This document shows positions 57,358 through 64,000 of a stretch of DNA of 64,000 nucleotides, piece after piece. Each line of letters opens with the position of its first letter. The stretch's first letter is position 1. Made by a program: the position numbers and the translations under genes. Under the pieces are notes generated by a model that saw only the letters and a list, made by a program, of their open reading frames with translations, was not told the origin of the DNA and did not search any database. The stretch is from Leuctra nigra (lineage: Eukaryota; Arthropoda; Insecta; Plecoptera; Leuctridae). The stretch lies in the NCBI GenBank assembly GCA_934045905.1, contig OW203769.1, forward strand, positions 24,831,705-24,895,704. Reading direction: 5' to 3'.

Positions 57358-58369
57358 TAAGCGAGCGGAGCGAGCGTCTCTACTTGACTCTTGCGGCACT
57401 TTCTCTGTGTGTGTGTTTTTTTTTGTCGCTTCAACCCAGGTCGCACCGGTCAACGTATCGATCTGAAATTTTGCACACACCTTCATCTCATACTAACTTA
57501 GACCTGTATAGTTTTTGAGAAAGATCCGTCCATAAATAAAAAAAATCATGTTTTCTCATATAAATAGCATTGTAGGTTCGAGGAGTCCGTTGCGGCCGCC
57601 CGATGCGCTCCATTCAAAACAACTCGGAAGCAAGCAGCTGTCTATCTATTATTGTTAGAATGCGTTCTACGGTTAGATAGATATAGAGCTATAGCAATAC
57701 CTGCGAGGTTATAGTTTTTATTTTGTTTCAACCGATAGTATAGGTATTTATTGTTTATAAGAGTTTTAACATGCAGTCTTACTTTCAATCCTTTCAAATG
57801 CTAAGCAAATTATTTGTAGACCGGCGAAATGTCTGCTTGATTGTAGAAAAGATTGGTTGGTTGATAAATGAAATTATGTTCATGAATTATTTTATTTATT
57901 CAGTCGATATGTTATTTATAGTTACAATGTGTTGGGTTATAGGAAATTGCTCTTTTGTACGGAACGGCAAGTAACCGTTTCAATACTATTTCTTAAATTA
58001 TGTTATGTTGCCTATTTAGTGAGTTTCAATCTCTGTATTTATCTGTATTGTTTATTTATCTGTTTTGTTTCTGTAATTTTATTTTGATAGATAATATATT
58101 ATGGTTTATGGCGCTCAACAGCGAGATTATTAGCGAATAAATCCCTATTATACACACCTACTCCAATAAATACACATGAGTGTGTGTCTGTTACTAACTT
58201 GCAATGAGACTCAAATGCAGTTATTTTTTATATAATTCGTGCATAATTTATAGAATCGTGCTTCTAGCCTTCAGTATATTATTGCCGTGTTTTAAGGAAT
58301 TATGGTTCGAGGTGTCGCACGTATCCGTGCTCGCTTATCAACGCGTTACACAGAGCGTTTTCCTAGTAT
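57358..58369. mobile_element. Large repeat R-D, copy 2 (inverted relative to copy 1)
   Basis: Reverse complement of 22191-23160 over about 1 kb, with small insertions. One terminus is AAGCGAGCGGAGCGAGCGTC; the other ends GCGTTTTCCTAGTATA. The 67-codon frame at 57771-57974 lies inside the repeat and is not supported as a gene. Confidence 0.8.
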
Positions 58370-59640
58370 AAATATATATGCCCGAAGTTAATGCTGTGGC
58401 TATTAAATCATTTCTTTATAGGTCAATTTTAAAACTAACTTGACCCATTTTCACATATTTAAGGAGACATTAATAATTATTTTGAATAAAATACATTTAT
58501 TTCCTAAAACGTAGAATGATAGTTATTGATGACTGCCAATACGGTTTGCATGAAATTTGACTCAAATAAAATTTATACATAATGGTATACAATTTGTGTT
58601 ATTTAAACGTTACGACCTTGAACTCGAACTGTGGTTTTATGGAATGAAAATTGGATTTATATTATCATAAAAAGTTTAAAATTTTATGCAACTTTTGAAT
58701 CTTAAATTAAATAGAGTTATTTTATTTGTTTTAATTGATGAAACCACCAGGTACAAGTATTGTAATACAATTTGACATCACTCACCGGAATGGCGTTTTC
58801 GCGCAAAAATTTACACCGATTTTTTATTTCATGTTTGCATATGAATGAAAATTTACACTTTTTATATTGAAAATAGTGTGTTTCCCCAACATGTCGTTTT
58901 TTAAATACTGTATTTTAACCGCATTAAAATCATTTGCTTATTCCCTATTCATGAAATAGGTACTATAGTGTGAAATTATGTAATATAAATCGAGATTTAA
59001 TTTATAACTGTTCCTAAAATTTGTTAGTAACTTTCAATGAATAAAAAGGTAAAGTAAAATTTGAGTTTAAACTTTTCATTAAATTTGAAATTTGATTTTT
59101 TAGCGCTTAAGTTTAATTTGAAAGATAGTTTTATAAGCATCTTGATCTCATTGAATAATTCACTTTTTTCACCTGAAAGCATTCATGAAGATTGAACCGA
59201 TCCAATAACAACCTGTTAATAATTGTGCCAAAATTTGATATGTATAACACGTCAAATGAAATTGGTAGAACTAATTGGAAGTATCAGAGTTATTATGCAA
59301 GTTAAATTCAAATCTAAATTTGTACCTATTGAATGTATGGATGAAAATGGTAGGTAGCAGAACATTTGAATAAAACTTATTTGCACTTTCAATTAGGTAT
59401 GTTTACTAATCAACTAATTATCTACAGTAAATATCATACTGTAGTTTATAAATTTTTGTGGAAGTTTTAATATGTCTCTAAAATTATGTATAAATAAACC
59501 ATAGTAAGCAATATAAACAATGAATTATCTTTAGGTCATTCCCCTGTATTACAAAATAAACAAATAAGTCATTATTAATAAGATAATTAATCAAAACAAA
59601 ACATTTAAAATTATGCTTAAAAACAATAAGTTTTGATGTT
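58370..59640. other. AT-rich spacer, nothing recognised
   Basis: About 1.3 kb with no coding, RNA or repeat signature. Confidence 0.4.
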
Positions 59641-59774
59641 GTTAACCACATTTTAAAGTAAAAAAAAAAAAAAAAAAAAAAATGAACACATCAATTGGGC
59701 TAAAAATCAAAAAGGCAATATTTAACGAAATTAACTTCTTCGCGCCTTCTTTCCGTCGTTCAATTTCATTGATT

Positions 59775-59905
59775 TTCCTCCTAGATTTCCTCAGTCGTGA
59801 GTCAAATATTACGAAGCACCTACTTCCTAATGTACCACGAGAGCCTCCTTCGCATCTTCCATCACCAACATCATCTCCCAATCATCCTCAGCATCATCCA
59901 CAGAC
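59775..59905 (+). mobile_element. Diverged SINE fragment
   Basis: TTTCCTCAGTCGTGAGTCAA, CATCTTCCATCACC and CATCATCTCCCAATCATCCT correspond in order to the SINE at 35581-35850. An A run of about 22 lies at about 59660-59681 upstream. Old copy; ends not resolved. Confidence 0.55.
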
Positions 59906-60706
59906 GCGAACTGTATCCAAATAATATCAACCCAGCAGACCTGTGGACAAAGAACTGTACTAAACGCCGTCATTGTTTGCATATCATTGTGTGGACGCAA
60001 TTAGCTGACGAGCTCTTTCAAGAATATCCGGTAAAAAGAAGAATTACCATAATTATTTAATTATTATGTAAAACTACAACAAGAAGTGCAGTTACCCACA
60101 ACTTGGTCAAGGTCATTGCAAGAAAGACGTTTAAAAAAGGAAAGTGGATTCCAGTTGAGAAAAATTATGTTATTTATCTTGTCTAAATAGGTTTTGTAGA
60201 AAACTTATCGTTTTTAAACAAATCTCCGCCTTTTCGTATCAATATATCCGGTTAAGAAATAAGCAAAGAATATAAAATATGAAATATAAAGTAAGTTTGT
60301 CCTCGTATAACTCTAGAATTAATTACAATTAGCAAATATAAGTATTTGACAATTTTACAATCTAATGGGTGTTGCCTTATAATGAAGATGTTTATGTGTA
60401 AATACTATGAAATCTTGTTTTCTATCGCCTCAGTCTAAATAATGTGCATGTTACAATAATAAGAAATCATTTAATATACAAAATAAAATGGGCTTGAATA
60501 ATAATTTAAAAATTCCTGAGGAACGATTGATCAGATTAATATTTATGAAGGTTGCATGCTCATTATAATTGATCTTAAAATTAATTATTTATTTATATTT
60601 TACCTGAGCATGATTCCATCAATTGTATTATCTATGAAATCATATTTCTGGACTGAGCCAAAGAAGTGATGATATTTGTAGGCAAACGTCGTAGATGTCA
60701 TAGGTC
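59906..60706. other. AT-rich spacer, nothing recognised
   Basis: No supported feature. Confidence 0.4.
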
Positions 60707-60870
60707 ACACGCTAGGGAGTACGTGGAGGGGGGGGGGGGCATGCTCCCCCCCCCCCCCCCACTGATGTATCAGACTCCAAAAAAAATTATAAAACGTGGT
60801 CATTATGTCAAAAAATCGTTAATAAAGGGTTAAAACAAAAAATGCCCCGCGGATCAAACTGTATGGTGTC
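60707..60870. mobile_element. Degenerate relative of the 42844 hAT-like MITE
   Basis: AGTACGTGGAGGG.. beside G12 (60728-60739), CATG and C15 (60746-60760), then AAAAAATGCCCCGCGGATCA, recalling the GCCCTGCGGGG motifs of 42844-43198. Ends not resolved. Confidence 0.4.
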
Positions 60871-62474
60871 TCATCCCTGGAGTCAAGTATTAGGTCGATC
60901 AAAAACACAATATTTTGTAGAAAATATCATGTAAACATGTAAACCCTCCAAAATAATGTTATTTTTCTTGAAACGTTTTTTTCACAAAGTTTTATTTGTA
61001 ATATGCCTCAAAATTGCTCCAATCTGAAAGACCTTCAGCGAAAATTTTCTCGGGAGACTAACCACTAGTTTTATATTTTAAACAAATTTTTATTTTACTA
61101 AGAACATATAAATATGTAGGTAATTACCTAAATTGTATAGTTAAAAATAAAGTATATTTGAATTTGTAATTGTAACATTTTGGCAAAAACATAAACCAAG
61201 TGATGTAAACTTGAATTAAAATATGAATAATTTATTATAATCACCAGATAATTGAGGGTTGCAGATAAATGGTTAAATAAGAAGACACCGGACCATGATC
61301 AAAAATAATTGCTAGATGACAATTATTCAAAATCCGCACGAAATTTCAAATGAGATAATATTAGCCATATGAAACAATTATATTTTTATAATATTCATAA
61401 TGGAATCAGTATTTATGTTTTCAGATAATTGTTTCATGGCAAATCGTTTGGACTTCGGGGTAATTTTTAAATTTTGAGATGAAACGAAGACAATTGTGTC
61501 ACGAATCCCCGTTGGTCTTATGCATATCAATAATTTATGTTTAAACATTCATAAAAAGCAATTTGAAAACTAAAAAGAACCACCGTATGCATGACTTGTC
61601 AACCGAACTTGAGAAATGACACGCGTAACCAGTATATAGTCGAGTGTGTACGCCATAATACATTAAAATATTTTTGACACAATTGCGTAATGTAAATAAT
61701 TATTGGTGTATACACTACTGGCGTTTACATGTTTATTGTTTACATGTTTACAAGGTACACCTTTTATCCTACATGAATCATGTGAATCTTTATTAAACTC
61801 CCAGTAAAGATTCCCTTAGTCCCTTAACTCTGAACTAATTATCGTGTAATCATCAAACAAGTAAATTTATTGATGTGTATTTGCATGCAAAACTGAAGAG
61901 AGAAAAGAGCATGGTTGGACGACTTCCGTCATTACGTTAAAATCTTATCAATGATTTCGAAATAGTAGTCTGTAATTTTTTTTAATTTTTTATAAGTATA
62001 GTATTCATTAGAATTAAGTAATTAAAATGTTACGTGAAAGATGCATTACATGCACAAAACATAAACATAAACACAATATTTTCTTTTAATATTATTCCGT
62101 ATGATTTCCGTTGATTTCTTATAACTGCAATCACATAAATAAAATATAAAAGCAATTAATTTACCCCAGATCTGGGGATATTCATACAAAAATAGTTTCG
62201 TTTTACTAAATATTGCAAATAAAGAAGTAAGAAACGCATTTTTTTGGAAAAAATAATTATTATAAACAAACACATTTGTTTCTGTTGCAATATTATACAC
62301 CACCTTGTAAATTCCCATCACTATATAATATTTATGTATTCTTCACAACTAGATAAATTAACATTTGCCTCAAAAAACTATATTTTTTCTGACTGTTGTT
62401 TTAATTATAATATATAAAACGTTTAATTAATGAATGATGTTGTTAGACGACTCATAAATGCGGGCGGGAAGAAG
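60871..62474. other. AT-rich spacer, nothing recognised
   Basis: About 1.6 kb without supported genes. Confidence 0.4.
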
Positions 62475-62995
62475 CAGGGGCGGATTAAACTGTTTGGCGC
62501 CCTAGGTTAATTCACATAAGGCGCCCCCCTCCCATCCCACAAAGAAAACAATTGCACCGTGTCTATTTCTGTTCTCTTTTCTCTCTAAAATAAAAAAAAC
62601 ACAACAGTGAAAAGACGTTGAAATCACAGAAACTTCCTAAGAATGAATCCCGCGAGAATGAATAAGTTAGAAACTCCTTTTTATAAACTTAAAGGATTTA
62701 TTTATACTTTTTTCAGTGAATCTTGGGCGAGGAAATAGCGTATTTTTCTATCTAAATCATTGTAATATTCCTCAAGTTAAGAACCCTACCTCTTGCATGG
62801 AAGGGAAATCTTCATATCTCCCCATTCTGTTAAAAATACTACAGTAATTATTGTCTTGATATATTAAGTTATACCACATTTTCATAATACCTCGTGTTAT
62901 TTTTTTTTTATGATTTCATATATGTATCATAGTTTGGCATTTATTTGACGTGGCGCCCCTTGGAAGATGGCGCCTCTAGGCTTGAACCTAAGAAG
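62475..62995. mobile_element. Possible truncated hAT-like element
   Basis: Starts CAGGGGCGGATTAA, a hAT-style left end, and contains GGCGCCCTAGG and TGGCGCCCCTTGG, GATGGCGCCTCTAGG blocks. No matching right terminus or duplication found, so truncation or misassignment is possible. Confidence 0.35.
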
Positions 62996-64000
62996 CCTAA
63001 TGGGTGGAAGGAGATGGCAGTATCCAACTGAATGAAACAACATTAATTCACAATCGGAAAGTTAGCGTCTGGCATCTAAACCAAGACTCTAAACATATTG
63101 TACCACAGCCGTTTGACCTCCACTCGACGAAACTTAAAGGACTTACTGTCAAGTTGAGGTACTAATTCGTCTCCATGGGTCACTGTTCACGCATTAGATG
63201 TGCGTTGTTAGATATGACAAATACCTCTTGAAACCATCACGGTATGTTCTTATTGTAATTGTTTTTGCCTTGGGTATTTTGTATGACAAAATCTTTTACT
63301 CATTGTTGTTTCCGTCAAGAAATATAGGTACTTTGTTAGTCAATTGATGGTGTGATTTAAAAATTGTTTAAGTTGAATCATGTTCTTTGATTTTTTTTAA
63401 CAAAACGACATTGTGGAATTTGATAACATTTATTTTCCTGGAAAACCGATTTGCTTAAATATTATTTCTATTTATTAATAATAAGACAGCTATGCTCCAA
63501 ATGTTGTTTTCGCTATTAACCTTAATTTAATTGGGCATTTTCTTTCATTAATTTGATGAAACAATTTCATGAAATATGTGTAATAGGTTTTAATAATATT
63601 TTGACAACTAGCTAAAAAGGATGAGAATAATGGATTTTAAAATAAAGACATAACATTCAAAACAATTTCTCAATTCTCTTCATAAGATTTATTATATTTA
63701 TCTTACAAAATCTGAGTGTTCATAATTTTTGGACAAAAACAAATGCTGAAGCCTCACTCATGTTATCATTTTTTTGCATTAAATAATCATCAAACTTAAT
63801 GTTTTTTTAATTTAAATACTATTTTAAAACAGTCATTCGTTACGGACAAGATGAATTTGAGCGTGTAAATTTATTTCTATTAAAAGAAATTTAAAACCCA
63901 TTTATATAAATATTACAGAACCTCTCTCTGCTACCTCTGTAAATTATTTTCAGAACAAAACACTATACTTTTTATCTAACGGCGAATTAATAAATGGATT
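62996..64000. other. AT-rich spacer to window end
   Basis: No supported gene or repeat. Confidence 0.4.

Overview
This is an AT-rich stretch of animal nuclear DNA, almost certainly from an insect. The evidence is GT-AG introns, a TATA box upstream of a short first exon, Gly/Tyr-rich cuticle-type secreted proteins, several non-LTR retrotransposon families, a tRNA-derived SINE and many small inverted-repeat elements. There are no operons or ribosome binding sites. The repeats and gene style remind me of a hemipteran such as a planthopper, but that is recollection, not evidence.

Layout. 1-14.2 kb: no confident host gene; repeat debris, an 18-bp minisatellite (1957-2196), several MITEs, an RTE-type retrotransposon fragment (8301-8861) and a composite dispersed repeat holding a solo LTR (10939-11721). 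14.2-19.6 kb: a 5.4-kb satellite array of about 43 monomers, resolving at its right end into a 242-bp dimeric higher-order unit. 19.6-30.6 kb: a nested, segmentally duplicated transposon landscape: a 3-kb foldback element, two long direct copies that expose each other's insertions, a TIR element with a retroposon inside it, and a 5'-truncated LINE (26603-27568). 31.4-33.7 kb: a LINE endonuclease fragment abutting the second copy of the 10.7-kb repeat. 35.5-35.9 kb: a full-length SINE with target-site duplications.

Host genes. Two paralogous minus-strand genes encode secreted Gly/Tyr-rich proteins. Gene 1 (36.6-38.8 kb) has a repeat exon and a signal-peptide exon; its first coding exon was not found. 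Gene 2 (50.5-55.6 kb) is complete: TATA box, three coding exons, 328 aa, poly(A) signal. Both have a phase-0 intron in the signal peptide and a phase-1 intron just before the repeat domain, so they are duplicates. Gene 1's intron carries a perfect 92-bp inverted repeat.

Between the two genes lie a tRNA-like sequence inside a 44-bp inverted repeat (41.4-41.6 kb), a hAT-like MITE with a perfect 8-bp duplication (42844-43198), a truncated SINE and a complete-looking two-ORF LINE (about 44690-49540). Past gene 2 (55.6-64 kb) only transposon relics and featureless AT-rich DNA are visible. The transposons show no cooperative function with the host genes.
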